A program made the position numbers and the translations under genes. A DNA stretch of 64,000 nucleotides from JANYCO01 sp031416415 (GTDB taxonomy: Bacteria > Bacteroidota > Bacteroidia > Cytophagales > Cytophagaceae). The stretch lies in contig JANOTP010000284.1 in the NCBI GenBank assembly GCA_031416415.1, positions 20,671 through 84,670 of the forward strand. Direction: 5' to 3'. Positions 52,111 through 61,924 of this stretch are shown in pieces. The first letter of the stretch is position 1. Each line of letters opens with the position of its first letter. Under the pieces are notes generated by a model. The model had not been told where the DNA came from. It did not search any database and saw only the letters and a program-made list of their open reading frames with translations.

Positions 52111-53136
52111 ATGATTAGAATAATAAAAGTAAGTTTAGTTTTTGTAGTTATTTTAAGTTTCCAAAAAGTACAAGCACAGACAAATAAGAATAAGGATTTC
52201 TTTAAAATAAAAGCTCCGGCAATCGAATATAAATCACCAAATCCCAATGATGTTTTATTCGAAGATGAGTTTAAGGATTCTTCTTCTACTTCTGAACAAT
52301 ATGATATGGTTCCGATTAAGGACCCTAGTATGTTGGAAGACGAAGAAGATACTGTTTTCTTTGACGATGCAAATGGTGATCTGAGTGTAGTGGAGGTAAA
52401 CGAGCAAATAAACATGGATTCCACATGGGTTACGATTGCACAGTACTATGCTATCTGGGACTCCCGTACGATTAATCCATATAAAATAGATGGTGCCGAT
52501 TTTAAAGATACTGTTAGTTTCATGCTTCATGATTCTACCGCTGGTTATAATTGGTCCATGCCGTTAGATTTCAATAAAATGAATTCTAGGTTTGGAATGA
52601 GAAAGGTGCGTTGGCATTACGGTACCGATCTGGACTTGAATATTGGAGATCCCATAAAAGCAGTGTTTGATGGCATAGTAAGGATTGTGCAGTTTGATGG
52701 AAGGGGATATGGAAGGTATATTGTTATTCGACATTACAACGGATTAGAAACGCTGTATGCTCACATGTCTGCCACAAATGTTACTGTAGGACAATTAGTG
52801 AAAGCTGGGGAAGAGATAGGCAAGGGGGGAAATACAGGCAGAAGTACTGGTCCTCATTTACACTTTGAAGTTCGCTATGAAGGAAATGCTTTTAATGCAG
52901 AATCAATATTTGATTTTCCTAACAATCGACTTCAATCAAGAAAATTTGATTTAACGCCTTCTCATTTTCAATACCTCAAAGAAGCTAGAAAAGTTTATTA
53001 CCATTCTGTAAAAAGTGGTGAATCGCTTGGTAGTATAAGTCGAAAATACAGAGTGAGCATTTCTCAACTTTGTAAGTTGAATCGCATTACTACTAAAACG
53101 CTTTTAAGAGTAGGGAAGAAGTTGAGGATTCGATAA
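52111..53136 (+). CDS. M23 metallopeptidase with C-terminal LysM
   Basis: 341 residues. Signal peptide (VVILSFQKVQAQ); acidic linker (45-105); M23 domain with zinc ligands His169 and Asp173 (WHYGTDLD), His218 and His249-x-His251 (GPHLHFEVRY); LysM (about 295-341, KSGESLGSISRKYRVSISQL). The complete set of ligands predicts an active DD- or gamma-endopeptidase acting on peptidoglycan, anchored by LysM. Follows trxB by 12 bp. Confidence 0.92.
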   Translation: MIRIIKVSLVFVVILSFQKVQAQTNKNKDFFKIKAPAIEYKSPNPNDVLFEDEFKDSSSTSEQYDMVPIKDPSMLEDEEDTVFFDDANGDLSVVEVNEQINMDSTWVTIAQYYAIWDSRTINPYKIDGADFKDTVSFMLHDSTAGYNWSMPLDFNKMNSRFGMRKVRWHYGTDLDLNIGDPIKAVFDGIVRIVQFDGRGYGRYIVIRHYNGLETLYAHMSATNVTVGQLVKAGEEIGKGGNTGRSTGPHLHFEVRYEGNAFNAESIFDFPNNRLQSRKFDLTPSHFQYLKEARKVYYHSVKSGESLGSISRKYRVSISQLCKLNRITTKTLLRVGKKLRIR

Positions 53137-53292
53137 TTTTTGTGTTGTTAGATCAGTATTTTTATCCTGTTAACCATCAGCACATATTAACATCGTGAAG
53201 CAATCTCTTGATTTGGTTTGTTTTTAATGTCTACATTCTACTGAAAATTTTTTCAGTAGAAAAATCTGTAGAAGGATGAGATTAATTTAAGT

Positions 53293-53727
53293 TCAACGCT
53301 TATAAAACATATACACTGAAATAAACATTAGGAAAATAGCGAAGGCCCTTTTCATGTTTATTGGATAACTAGGTATGCCAAACCAACCAAAGTGGTCGAT
53401 TAAAGAACTAAATAAAATTTGTCCTCCAATTAGTGTAATAAGAGCTGCTGCTAATCCTATTCTAGGAACTGAGGTAACCATAATCATAATATAAGTTGCG
53501 CCAAGAATGCCCCCAATTAGATTCCATTTAGGAACATCCAAGACATAGTGTAAATTTCCCTTTCTGTTGAATAAATAAATGACTAATAAAAATATAGTTC
53601 CTGAAGAAAAGGACACTAATGCGGCCTCTATAATTCCTATTTTTTTTCCCAAAGCACCATTTGCAGAAGCTTGTATTGAGGTTGCTGCTCCAGCAATCAA
53701 AACTAATAAGAAAAGTATCCAATTCAT
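53293..53727 (-). CDS. DMT/YdcZ-family transporter
   Basis: 144 residues, five transmembrane segments. AGAATSIQASANGALGKKIG and WNLIGGILGATYIMI with GGQILFSSLIDHFGWFG match the half-size DMT protein YdcZ. Works as a dimer or with a second YdcZ, which is not adjacent. Substrate unknown. Its start codon is flanked by a repeated ATTTGTTAAAT. Confidence 0.8.
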   Translation of the reverse strand: MNWILFLLVLIAGAATSIQASANGALGKKIGIIEAALVSFSSGTIFLLVIYLFNRKGNLHYVLDVPKWNLIGGILGATYIMIMVTSVPRIGLAAALITLIGGQILFSSLIDHFGWFGIPSYPINMKRAFAIFLMFISVYMFYKR

Positions 53728-54079
53728 TTGTTAAATGTAATTAAGAATTTCAAATTTGTTAAATTTCTATTCTAGTTGAAGAAAAAAAAATTATCTTTTA
53801 GTTTTATTTTGATTATTATCTTCTTCCCAAGTTACATACTATGTTTTTGTTAGGATTTTTTAATTAAAAATTGGTTAATTTTAAAGATTTTTCCTCTCGC
53901 ATTATTACTGTTTATTAGTATTAGAGGCCTGAAACCATTCTTTCCAAATGATATGGGGTTTATATAATTAGAGGATAGCAAAATCGAGATAGTTGGTATT
54001 GTTTTATTACTATTATTATAGTAAGTTTATGTTGTAGTTCTCTTACCATTTTCTTTAACCAGTTTTTAATTTATTAGCT
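53728..54079. other. Intergenic region, AT-rich, nothing recognised
   Basis: 352 bp between the divergent YdcZ and T9SS genes. It holds two copies of ATTTGTTAAAT (53726-53736 and 53754-53764, 28 bp apart, the first overlapping the YdcZ start) and no ORF, tRNA or RNA structure that I could identify. Both gene promoters are presumably here; neither matches TTTG/TAnnTTTG. Confidence 0.4.
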
Positions 54080-55663
54080 ATGAAATACATTTTTCCATTA
54101 GCACTAATGCTTATATGCATTAGTGTCGACTTAAAATTATTTGCAAACGATTGTACTACTCCTTCTATTGTAAATTTATGTCCAGAAGCATTGTATACTG
54201 GAGAAAGTACGGCAGGACAGGTAAATGACCGAAATAGCTGGCAGTTTTCAGCGGTTGCAACTGTTTTTCCTGCCATTGGCAATGATAAAGTATATGAAGT
54301 AAATATGCCAGTTGGTTCTATTAACTTATGGATCGATGTTACTTCTACAGCTTCTTTAATAGTAGTTACAACAACGGCTTGCGGTCAACCTTATTATGAA
54401 ACGTATAGTAGTATTGCAGCTGGATGTAATAGAACTAACATTAACTTGTCTGGTAGGACGAAAATTTATGTGTGGATTGATCGTAATAGCGCTGTTGATG
54501 CTAATTATGATATTTCCTTTAGTGTAATTTCAAGTATTCAGAATTTTAACAAAGGGACTATCTTTAGTGATTATTTCTGTACGTCTCCAATGTTTAAAGC
54601 TGACTTTGGATTGACTTATAATGGTATTCAGATGATTTATCCATTGACTTATCCTTTATTGGGTGTATCTGGAACAAGTTGTTACCAAATTTTCTTAAGA
54701 AATTCTACTGGAATAGAAGCTCTTAAAAGAATAGTTTTTGTTTTTGATCCAGATTTGGTAAATCCTCAACCTGTAGCTACAAGTACTCCCGGATTCTATG
54801 CCACAGGAAATTGGATTGCGTCTAAACCATCGTCTAGCGTAATTCAATATGACTTTGTTGCAGTAAATGGCAGAGGAGATTTTGATGGACTTCCTACTTC
54901 TTGTCATATGTATCCATTTTGTTTTACTTTTACTCCAGTTAGTAATAATCCTTTTTCAACAAAAGTAGATTTCAATTGGACTGGCGATGCTTATGGAAAT
55001 GTAACGGTTTATAATGGTTGTTTTTCTACTATTTGTACATCGGCCTCGCTTACTTGTGTTTCTTCTAATTGTACGGCAGCTACAACAGCAGCGGCTTCAA
55101 CAGGGTCGGGCGCAAGTGTAGATCCTCCGCTTGCTTCGGATATTCTTAATTTTAATGTAAAGCGCGAAAAGGAGTTTAATATATTATCATGGATTACTGT
55201 TCAAAAACAACAAAGTGAAAATTTCGATATTGAACGATCTGTTAATGGTCAAACGTTCTATTCTATTGGAAATGTCTCAGCCGGCAAAATAAATGGTTCG
55301 CAAATAGACTATAGATTTGAAGATAAAGATATAGTAGAAAATAATGTTTATTATAGATTGAAACAAGTAGAAGAAAATGGTTCAATAATTTATAGTGAAG
55401 TTAAATCGTTGTTGAATTCTACTTTGGAAGAAAAGATTATTTTATTTCCTAATCCAGCAAAAGATTTAGTAACGATGCAATCAACAACGCCTATAACGGA
55501 AATTAATATTTTTTCGGTTCATGGCGAATTATTAAAAAAGGAACAATATGAAAATGATAAATTAAGTATTTCCTTGTCATTAGCCAACATGGGCAAAGGT
55601 GTTTATTTTGTGAAAATAATGACAAGTAATAGTTCTGATAATAAAAAAATATTAATCGAATAA
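54080..55663 (+). CDS. T9SS type A secreted protein with PPC-like N-terminus
   Basis: 527 residues. Signal peptide (MKYIFPLALMLICISVDLKL); Cys-rich N-terminal region resembling a PPC-like bacterial jelly-roll (residues 30-150, NRTNINLSGRTKIYVWID), a second beta module (160-330) with several cysteines, a Thr/Ala/Ser-rich linker, a fibronectin-like module (about 350-440, NFDIERSVNGQTFYSIG), and a type A CTD (LFPNPAKDLVTMQS, GVYFVKIM, KKILIE). Exported through T9SS; passenger function unknown. Confidence 0.82.
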   Translation: MKYIFPLALMLICISVDLKLFANDCTTPSIVNLCPEALYTGESTAGQVNDRNSWQFSAVATVFPAIGNDKVYEVNMPVGSINLWIDVTSTASLIVVTTTACGQPYYETYSSIAAGCNRTNINLSGRTKIYVWIDRNSAVDANYDISFSVISSIQNFNKGTIFSDYFCTSPMFKADFGLTYNGIQMIYPLTYPLLGVSGTSCYQIFLRNSTGIEALKRIVFVFDPDLVNPQPVATSTPGFYATGNWIASKPSSSVIQYDFVAVNGRGDFDGLPTSCHMYPFCFTFTPVSNNPFSTKVDFNWTGDAYGNVTVYNGCFSTICTSASLTCVSSNCTAATTAAASTGSGASVDPPLASDILNFNVKREKEFNILSWITVQKQQSENFDIERSVNGQTFYSIGNVSAGKINGSQIDYRFEDKDIVENNVYYRLKQVEENGSIIYSEVKSLLNSTLEEKIILFPNPAKDLVTMQSTTPITEINIFSVHGELLKKEQYENDKLSISLSLANMGKGVYFVKIMTSNSSDNKKILIE

Positions 55664-56038
55664 ATCTTTTAATAGTAATCGATTATTATTTTACAGCTTT
55701 TAGCCCTTCTAGTAGTTTTCTCCTGTAAGTTAACTATCCGTCTCGGAAGTTTGATGATACTTTTTAGTTATCAAACTTTAATTAAAATGAAAATGGCACG
55801 GGTTTCTTGAAAATGATTGGAAAAAAGTTATTACAAAGGGAAAATAACAACCCTTTTATAATTATGGCTTATCGAGCATCACCTACACTTGTAAAGTTTA
55901 ACGTTGTAACCAATCCTTAAAAAATATCGTATCCTATTGAATAATTTAATATATTTAAAATACAGATCCAAGTAGAATAAAATAGTTGCTAGTTTATGCA
56001 AATGTACACTTATAAAAAATAAATTTTTATTTAAAAAA
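55664..56038. other. Intergenic region with a hairpin
   Basis: 375 bp. AAGTTTGAT / ATCAAACTT (55747-55755 and 55770-55778) with a 14-nt loop is a likely terminator or cruciform 85 bp after the T9SS gene. An imperfect palindrome AATAGTAATCGATTATTATT (55671-55690) sits earlier. No ORF worth reporting. Confidence 0.4.
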
Positions 56039-56983
56039 ATGAAAAATATAAAAAAAGTAATAGGCATAATAATTTTATTAGTGTTAATTCAGAGTTGTAA
56101 AAAAGATCCAAAAACTATTGATCCACCTGTTAACAACAATTTGAAATATTTTGGATTTACATTAGTAGATGTAGGATGGGACGACCCAACGGATGCGAGT
56201 GTTAAAACAAATTATGTTGACGAAGTAGCTGCTTTTTCTAATGTAGCAGATATACTTGTCGTTAACCCAACCGATGTAATTCAGAGCCGCGTGCAGTTAA
56301 TGTCTCAGAACAATATGAAAGCAATAATTCATGTAAGTGAATTGTTTTTTTATTACACAGGATCAGGTGGTTCTAGCGGGTCATTATACGATTTACGATC
56401 AGATTACCAATCTCGTTGGGATACTTTTATTTTGACTAATAACATTTCTATAAACAATTCGTTAATTCAATCTCTTTATTTAGGAGAAGAACCTACCTGG
56501 AACAGCATCTCCTTTTTAGAATTAAAATTAGCCGCAGACTATATCAAATCAACTGTTCCGACTATACCCATAATGATTATTGAAGCTTACCCAGTAATTA
56601 ACAGTCTCCAAGTACCGACCACGGTCGATTGGGTTGGCTTTGATCATTATTTTATTGAAGACCCTAATAACAGTACTGAATTCCTTAATGAATTGGCTGT
56701 ATTAAAATCAAAGCGTTCTACTACTACGCAAAAAATAATACTTGTACTCGATGCGCATTATATAGCCTCGCAACATGGTGCGATGGGAATTACTGAGTCT
56801 GAAATGGCATCCGTAGCAACAAGTTATTACAAGTTGGCCTTGAAAGAATCTGATGTAATTGGGTTGCTAGGTTATTTTTGGCCAGGAGGTTTTGATGACC
56901 CTTCCTCAAAAGGAGCACGAGGATTGCCACAGGCCTCTAAAGATGAATACAATCGAATAGGAAAACTTATAACGGGTAAATGA
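56039..56983 (+). CDS. Lipoprotein with TIM-barrel glycoside hydrolase-like character
   Basis: 314 residues. Lipobox LIQSC with Cys20. Barrel-like order of strands: LKYFGFTLVD, ADILVVNP, MKAIIHVSELF, SLIQSLYLGEEPTW (Glu150-Glu151), IPIMIIEAYPV, VDWVGFDHYF, IILVLDAHY, GLLGYFWPGG. A Glu after strand 4 and the HYF/Trp residues recall retaining glycosidases, but I cannot place it in a CAZy family, and a nucleophile after strand 7 is not clear (DAHY instead of Glu). Probably surface or periplasmic. Confidence 0.6.
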   Translation: MKNIKKVIGIIILLVLIQSCKKDPKTIDPPVNNNLKYFGFTLVDVGWDDPTDASVKTNYVDEVAAFSNVADILVVNPTDVIQSRVQLMSQNNMKAIIHVSELFFYYTGSGGSSGSLYDLRSDYQSRWDTFILTNNISINNSLIQSLYLGEEPTWNSISFLELKLAADYIKSTVPTIPIMIIEAYPVINSLQVPTTVDWVGFDHYFIEDPNNSTEFLNELAVLKSKRSTTTQKIILVLDAHYIASQHGAMGITESEMASVATSYYKLALKESDVIGLLGYFWPGGFDDPSSKGARGLPQASKDEYNRIGKLITGK

Positions 56984-57146
56984 TACATGTAACACAATAG
57001 GATAGGTAGCTCCTTCGCTTATTATTTATGTAGGTTTTATAGATGAAGGAATATTTTGCAGTTTCTAAAAATAATGTTAACTCCTGACATAGGGTTGTCA
57101 TATCACCATTTTATATTTACAGAATAAATTTAAAAAAGTAAATAAA

Positions 57147-57569
57147 ATGGTAAAGAAACATATTTTAAGAGGTTTGGCGACAGTTAACTTTTATGCAAAG
57201 GACCACGAGGGAGCAAAAAAATGGTATAGTGAGTTTTTAGGTATTGAACCTTATTTTAATGTACCAGGTTATACCGAGTTTCGTATTGGCGACTATCAAC
57301 AAGAATTGGGGATTATTGATAGTAGCTATGCACCAGAAGGCTATTTAATAATACCGTCAGGCGCCATTGCTCATTGGCATGTCGACGATTTAAAAGCAAC
57401 GTTTGATAAGCTTATTTTGATGGGAGCAACCGAATATCAACCTATCATAGACCACAGTCAAGGAAAAGGAACATTTGTTACAGCATCAGTTGCCGACCCT
57501 TTTGGAAATATTCTTGGCATAATGACCAATGTGCATTATCTTGATATTTTAAAGCAAAAAAATGCTTAA
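57147..57569 (+). CDS. VOC-family (glyoxalase/bleomycin resistance-like) protein
   Basis: 140 residues: GLATVNFYAKDHEGAKKWYS, EFLGIEP, LGIIDSSYAPEGY, HWHVDDLKATFDKLILMGAT, ASVADPFGNILGIM give the two beta-alpha-beta-beta-beta units of the VOC fold. Usual roles are metal-dependent isomerisation, dioxygenation or ligand binding; none can be chosen. It precedes the YdeI-like gene by 6 bp. Confidence 0.83.
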   Translation: MVKKHILRGLATVNFYAKDHEGAKKWYSEFLGIEPYFNVPGYTEFRIGDYQQELGIIDSSYAPEGYLIIPSGAIAHWHVDDLKATFDKLILMGATEYQPIIDHSQGKGTFVTASVADPFGNILGIMTNVHYLDILKQKNA

Positions 57570-57575
57570 GCTTAT

Positions 57576-57959
57576 ATGGAAACAAAAGATGGAAAACAAG
57601 CTATCTATTCCAGAACAAGAGTAGAGTGGCGAAAGTGGTTGCAAGAAAACAATCAAACTAAGAAATCCGTATGGTTAATATTGTATCATAAAAAAAGCGA
57701 AGTTGAATGCGTTAATTTAAATGATGCCACGGAAGAAGCTCTTTGTTTTGGTTGGATAGATAGCCTTTGTAAAAAAAGAGATGCGGAAAGTTACTATTTG
57801 ACTTTTACACCACGAAATCCCAAAAAAAGTAAATGGAGTAAACCTAATAGAGAACGAGCTGAAAGAATGATTGAAAAAGGACTTATGACAACACAAGGAC
57901 AGAGCCTTATTGACATTGCGAAAAAAACAGGAAATTGGCAAGAAGCAGAAACGATTTAA
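57576..57959 (+). CDS. YdeI/OmpD-associated-like protein, C-terminally short
   Basis: 127 residues with the family opening (RVEWRKWLQENNQTKKSVWL) and core DATEEALCFGWIDSLCKKRDAESYYLTFTPRNPKKSKWSKPNRERA. Normal members run to about 185-200 residues and continue with a helical C-terminal region. Here tandem TAA TGA stops end it after QEAETI, and the same frame continues open for 41 codons (57963-58094), with no start. It may be a truncated or decaying gene. Downstream of the VOC gene by 6 bp. Confidence 0.68.
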   Translation: METKDGKQAIYSRTRVEWRKWLQENNQTKKSVWLILYHKKSEVECVNLNDATEEALCFGWIDSLCKKRDAESYYLTFTPRNPKKSKWSKPNRERAERMIEKGLMTTQGQSLIDIAKKTGNWQEAETI

Positions 57960-58147
57960 TGAGAAAACAAGGAACTGTTAATAGCTTATAATTCATTGGC
58001 AACATTCAAAGAGATAGACAATTTATTATACTTGGAAAAATTAAATAGTGCATCTAATACGGTGGTTTATAAAATTGCAAAAAAAAGCTTTTGAAATTGT
58101 AGAATAGTTTTTTTTAATGCTGTATAAAATACTAAACAGAAACAAAT

Positions 58148-58561
58148 ATGAAACTTCATACAACAAATTATAAAGACACATTTATTGAAATTGCTGATGA
58201 CTGTCCAACGACAAGTGGCGAAATTCCACCAACAAAAGCAGACGCAAAAACGGTTGCAACTATTCAGTTTGAAATGGTCAGTAAGAACCCTTACAAATAC
58301 ACCTCTGACGATGTTTTGTTTCAAGTGTTTGCAGACAAAAATGATCTTACAAAAAGTGAATATAAAGAAGCAAGAGAAAAGTTTTTTTCAAAAGGACAAC
58401 CTTGTTTTCGTGCTTCTCCATTGACAAAACGCTATGGCTGGGGAGTACACAACGATAAAGACGGTAAAATAGCACTATTTGGTGCTGAGACTACTCAATA
58501 TAAAAAGCTCTCAAAAGACCAAACATTGAAAGTTGTTAAAGCAATGAAATCAAATAAGTGA
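58148..58561 (+). CDS. DUF6157-family protein
   Basis: 137 residues. TTNYKDTFIEIADDCPTTSG, IQFEMVSKNPYKYTSDDVLF, FFSKGQPCFRASPLTKRYGW and KALFGAET-like GKIALFGAET match the DUF6157 family common in Bacteroidota and Firmicutes. One cysteine lies in a conserved-looking DDCPT and another in QPCFRAS. Unknown function. Preceded by a 188-bp space that contains the in-frame tail of the YdeI frame. Confidence 0.75.
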   Translation: MKLHTTNYKDTFIEIADDCPTTSGEIPPTKADAKTVATIQFEMVSKNPYKYTSDDVLFQVFADKNDLTKSEYKEAREKFFSKGQPCFRASPLTKRYGWGVHNDKDGKIALFGAETTQYKKLSKDQTLKVVKAMKSNK

Positions 58562-58598
58562 GCTATAGCTTGGTAGTAATTTAACTCAATAACTAACA

Positions 58599-59507
58599 TC
58601 ACTCTGCATTTAAAATCATTGGCATCCCCTTCGGATTACCCATAATAATAATTTTACTATTAGGAGAGGTTGCTAGTTCTTTTTGCATTTTAATTGTTTC
58701 GTATTGCAGTTGTTTTTCGTTTAGACCTGTACTGATAATTTTATGGTAGTCAGCAATACCTTGTGCTTCTACACGTTTACGTTCTGCTTCTTGTTGTTCT
58801 TTTTGTAAAACAAATTGCATTTTTTGTGCTTCTTGTTCCGCATTGATTTTAGATTCAATTGCATTTTTTACAGATTGAGGTAAGCTTATGTTTCTGATTA
58901 AAATTTGTTCCAATTCAAGTCCTCTAGCTTTAAAGTCTTTGCTTATACCTTCGTAAATTTTGTTTTGAAACTCATCTCTTCTTGTTGAAAACAGAGCAAT
59001 GGCATCATAGTAAACAGCTATGTCTCTAATTTTTGTTCTTGTAATTGGTCTTACGATTAGGTCTTGATAATTCACCCCTATTTTCTTTAGGATTTTCGGA
59101 GCTAAAGAAGGAGTTATTTTGTATAGCACTGTAATGTCCATCGTAATCTCAAGGCCATCGGCAGAAAGAGCTTTAATAGCGTCATTTCCTTTGAGCTCTC
59201 CTTCGTCGTGCACAGAAGACATCGTATAATTTTGAGTTTTAGTATCAAATTTTATAACATCTGCCATTGGGTTTACGAAGTTTAGGCCTTCTGAAAGAGT
59301 ACCTTCTTCTTCTACTTTTCCAAATAATTTTTTCACTCCAATTTCTCCTGGTTCTATGATTACAAAGCATCCCCATGTAATTCCCAACACAATTATAAAT
59401 ATCCCTACAATTCTTAGTGGAGTGGATAATTTTGCTAGACCTGGTTCACCTTTTGAAAAAGCAAAACCTACTATTATTAATATAAAACCTAAGATTGTTA
59501 AAAACAT
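58599..59507 (-). CDS. SPFH/prohibitin-family membrane protein
   Basis: 302 residues. Two hydrophobic N-terminal segments (about 3-20 and 31-52), then the SPFH domain (VIIEPGEIGVKKLFGKVEEE, LSEGLNFVNPMAD, DITVLYKITPS) and a long helix rich in Glu/Gln (NAEQEAQKMQFVLQKEQQEA). Oligomeric scaffold of the inner membrane; related proteins guard against misfolded membrane proteins. It follows the 521-residue gene by 18 bp on the same strand. Confidence 0.87.
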   Translation of the reverse strand: MFLTILGFILIIVGFAFSKGEPGLAKLSTPLRIVGIFIIVLGITWGCFVIIEPGEIGVKKLFGKVEEEGTLSEGLNFVNPMADVIKFDTKTQNYTMSSVHDEGELKGNDAIKALSADGLEITMDITVLYKITPSLAPKILKKIGVNYQDLIVRPITRTKIRDIAVYYDAIALFSTRRDEFQNKIYEGISKDFKARGLELEQILIRNISLPQSVKNAIESKINAEQEAQKMQFVLQKEQQEAERKRVEAQGIADYHKIISTGLNEKQLQYETIKMQKELATSPNSKIIIMGNPKGMPMILNAE

Positions 59508-59525
59508 ATTATTTGAGTTTTGTTA

Positions 59526-61091
59526 TTATTGAAATTTATATTTTAAGATAGAAGAGGATTTTCCGAGGAGGCCTTTTTTTCCAACAAATACAAATGAACC
59601 GTCTTCGTTCCAGAGTGTATATTCTCTTACAAGAAGTATTTTTTCTTTTGTTTCTAATTTAGCGTCATAAACTTTCTTTCCAGTACTTTTTTCAAAAGCT
59701 ATTAAATTTATTCCGTTCATGAAACTATCTAAATTGTCAGAAGAAGCGTAAATTAATTTGTATAAATTTTTACTGCTTTTGTCAAGTACAAAAGAAATCG
59801 TATTGAGACCATCACCAGCAGAATACACTTGATTTTTAGGAATGTATTGAAGCCAATCTAATGCGCCATTTTTTCCAAAATTAAAAATAATTATACCTTC
59901 TGCTTGAACATGTCCGTTGATTTCTACTTTATGACTAGCGTCAAATACGCCTCTTTCAATATGAGGATATCCATCAGCATATAAAGATCTTTTTTCTAAT
60001 ACGATTGTCACATCTTCATTTTTTTCTACTATAAAGTTTGTGATATCATAATTTTTCCAATTTTCATCACCCTTCATTAATTTATTGCTTTTTCTCATTT
60101 CCAATATTCTGGAACCAGTAGTACCATTTATAGATTCGAAAACGGAGGTAATTACAGCCTTAGTTTTAAAATCAAATTTGGTATACATTACACCCATCAT
60201 AGTACCGTTTAATTGTTCGGTACAGGCAACGTATAGTTCATCATCACTGAAAAAAGAAATTTGGAAATCATCTTTCATGAAATTTGATCCTGGTAATTCA
60301 ATTACATCAAATTCTTTTGAGGAAAGATCATAACGGATAACATTTAGAGTACCTGAATAATTTGCATTTACTATAAATATTTTCCCTTCATTGTTGATAT
60401 AAATACCATGGTTTACATAGTTGTCATCAATAGAAACTTTTCCTTTCACAATTAGTTTACACGTTTTATCATAAACACAAATTGTAGCGGTTAGATTTTT
60501 TTCTCCATAATTAAAAACATACGAGACAAATTTTTCTCCATTGGGAGAGAAATTTATATTGTGTTTGTATTCGATAGGAGTAACAAAACTGCTGTTTACG
60601 TGTTCGCAGATTATGTCAATAAAGGATTCTTTTACTTTACCCTTATGTGGGTGATTATCCCAGTCCCCTACAGCGTAAGTTTCCAATTCTTTAGTCCAAG
60701 TTTTTGTTCCGTTGTTGATGTCAAAACCATAGGCTTCAAGTTTTGTTTTCTTTTCTTTCTCATTATGTACTACGGATAGAATTACAACTTCTTTTCCATT
60801 AAAGTAGAGTTCTTTGTAGTCTTCATAAACATCTACTTGAAGAGGCGTTTTCCATAGAACTTTCAAGTCTTGATTATATCTTTCTAATACAAAATCGGAT
60901 TTTCCAGAAACACTACCTTTTACTTTGGCAAGAGTTATGAGGTCTGTAGGAGATATTTTAACAATATCATTTCTTCCGTCAGGTTCATTGAATGGACTAC
61001 CAAGGCTGAAATCTTGAGAGGCGATTAAGGTTTGTGAAAATACATTGGTTGATACCAAAATAGAAATCAATAGAATAGCTAATTTCCTCAT
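59526..61091 (-). CDS. Hypothetical secreted beta-propeller-like protein
   Basis: 521 residues with signal peptide (MRKLAILLISILVSTNVFSQ) and repeated strands LWKTPLQVDVYEDYK, VVILSVVHNEKEKK, KGKVSIDDNYVN and similar sets that read like WD40- or PQQ-type blades without clear repeat motifs. I do not recognise a family. It is on the same strand as the prohibitin gene 18 bp downstream, so it may be part of the same unit. Confidence 0.55.
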   Translation of the reverse strand: MRKLAILLISILVSTNVFSQTLIASQDFSLGSPFNEPDGRNDIVKISPTDLITLAKVKGSVSGKSDFVLERYNQDLKVLWKTPLQVDVYEDYKELYFNGKEVVILSVVHNEKEKKTKLEAYGFDINNGTKTWTKELETYAVGDWDNHPHKGKVKESFIDIICEHVNSSFVTPIEYKHNINFSPNGEKFVSYVFNYGEKNLTATICVYDKTCKLIVKGKVSIDDNYVNHGIYINNEGKIFIVNANYSGTLNVIRYDLSSKEFDVIELPGSNFMKDDFQISFFSDDELYVACTEQLNGTMMGVMYTKFDFKTKAVITSVFESINGTTGSRILEMRKSNKLMKGDENWKNYDITNFIVEKNEDVTIVLEKRSLYADGYPHIERGVFDASHKVEINGHVQAEGIIIFNFGKNGALDWLQYIPKNQVYSAGDGLNTISFVLDKSSKNLYKLIYASSDNLDSFMNGINLIAFEKSTGKKVYDAKLETKEKILLVREYTLWNEDGSFVFVGKKGLLGKSSSILKYKFQ

Positions 61092-61261
61092 TGTCTGTTT
61101 ATCTGAATGGTTATTGTTATGTAAAAATATAAATTTATAACCAGAAAAAAGGGTATATCAATTAATTTTTTATCTGCTCTTAATGTAAATTATTAAAGTT
61201 ACATTAGATTTTAAACACTTTCTAACGAAGTATTCGTTTAATCGTGTAAATAGATGGTTTC

Positions 61262-61843
61262 TTAATTAAAATATAATTCTACCTTTTTTTCTGTAAAGCC
61301 TTCAAGTAAAGGTTTTAGAGTGATGAGTGCATTGGTTTTTGTTTGTTCTAAAATTTTCATTTTCAAGGCACCATCTTGTATGTTTTTTTCTGCCAACGCA
61401 TACGCTTTATCGATCAATTTTGCTTTATCAAAAAATTCATTTTCGATATCATACACTTTTGATTCTTGATGGTTTATTTTTGTATAACATATTTCAGGAG
61501 CAGGTAAACGTATTCGGATTTTATCAGGTAAAATAAAAATACCTGTACTATCTATTTTTTTAAGGTCAATACATCCTGTTACCTCACCACTAATGATCAG
61601 TACTACTTTTGAATTGGGTAAATACCAATTTTTAATTTGCTTTTGTTCCACTACATCTTTGATATAATATTTACAAAGTTCTAGTTTACCTATGGCTTCT
61701 ATTTTTTCGACAACCATATTATTTGTTACTACAAATTTGTCTTCCTTATCCTTACTGCCAGTCCATTGAATATAAAGAAGATAAAGCGAAAGTGGTATCG
61801 CCACAAAAGCAATAATTTGAAAAATTCTTATAATTTTATTCAT
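61262..61843 (-). CDS. DUF4230 domain membrane protein
   Basis: 193 residues. One N-terminal transmembrane helix (IFQIIAFVAIPLSLYLLYI) then the DUF4230 module: VVEKIEAIGKLELCKYYI, KVVLIISGEVTGCIDLKKID, RIRLPAPEI. Anchored in the inner or cytoplasmic membrane, periplasm-facing. No activity is known for the family. Stands alone between the propeller-like gene and the methyltransferase. Confidence 0.8.
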   Translation of the reverse strand: MNKIIRIFQIIAFVAIPLSLYLLYIQWTGSKDKEDKFVVTNNMVVEKIEAIGKLELCKYYIKDVVEQKQIKNWYLPNSKVVLIISGEVTGCIDLKKIDSTGIFILPDKIRIRLPAPEICYTKINHQESKVYDIENEFFDKAKLIDKAYALAEKNIQDGALKMKILEQTKTNALITLKPLLEGFTEKKVELYFN

Positions 61844-61924
61844 TAGTATAGAAGGATTAAAATAGTTTCTATTAAATTTAGTGAATTAATTAATCATTGC
61901 GATAAAAAAATCGTATAGAGTATA

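Noticed and set aside
53726..53764. ATTTGTTAAAT repeat at 53726 and 53754 as an operator
   Set aside because: Two AT-rich 11-mers 28 bp apart are too weak; no dyad symmetry and no regulator nearby.
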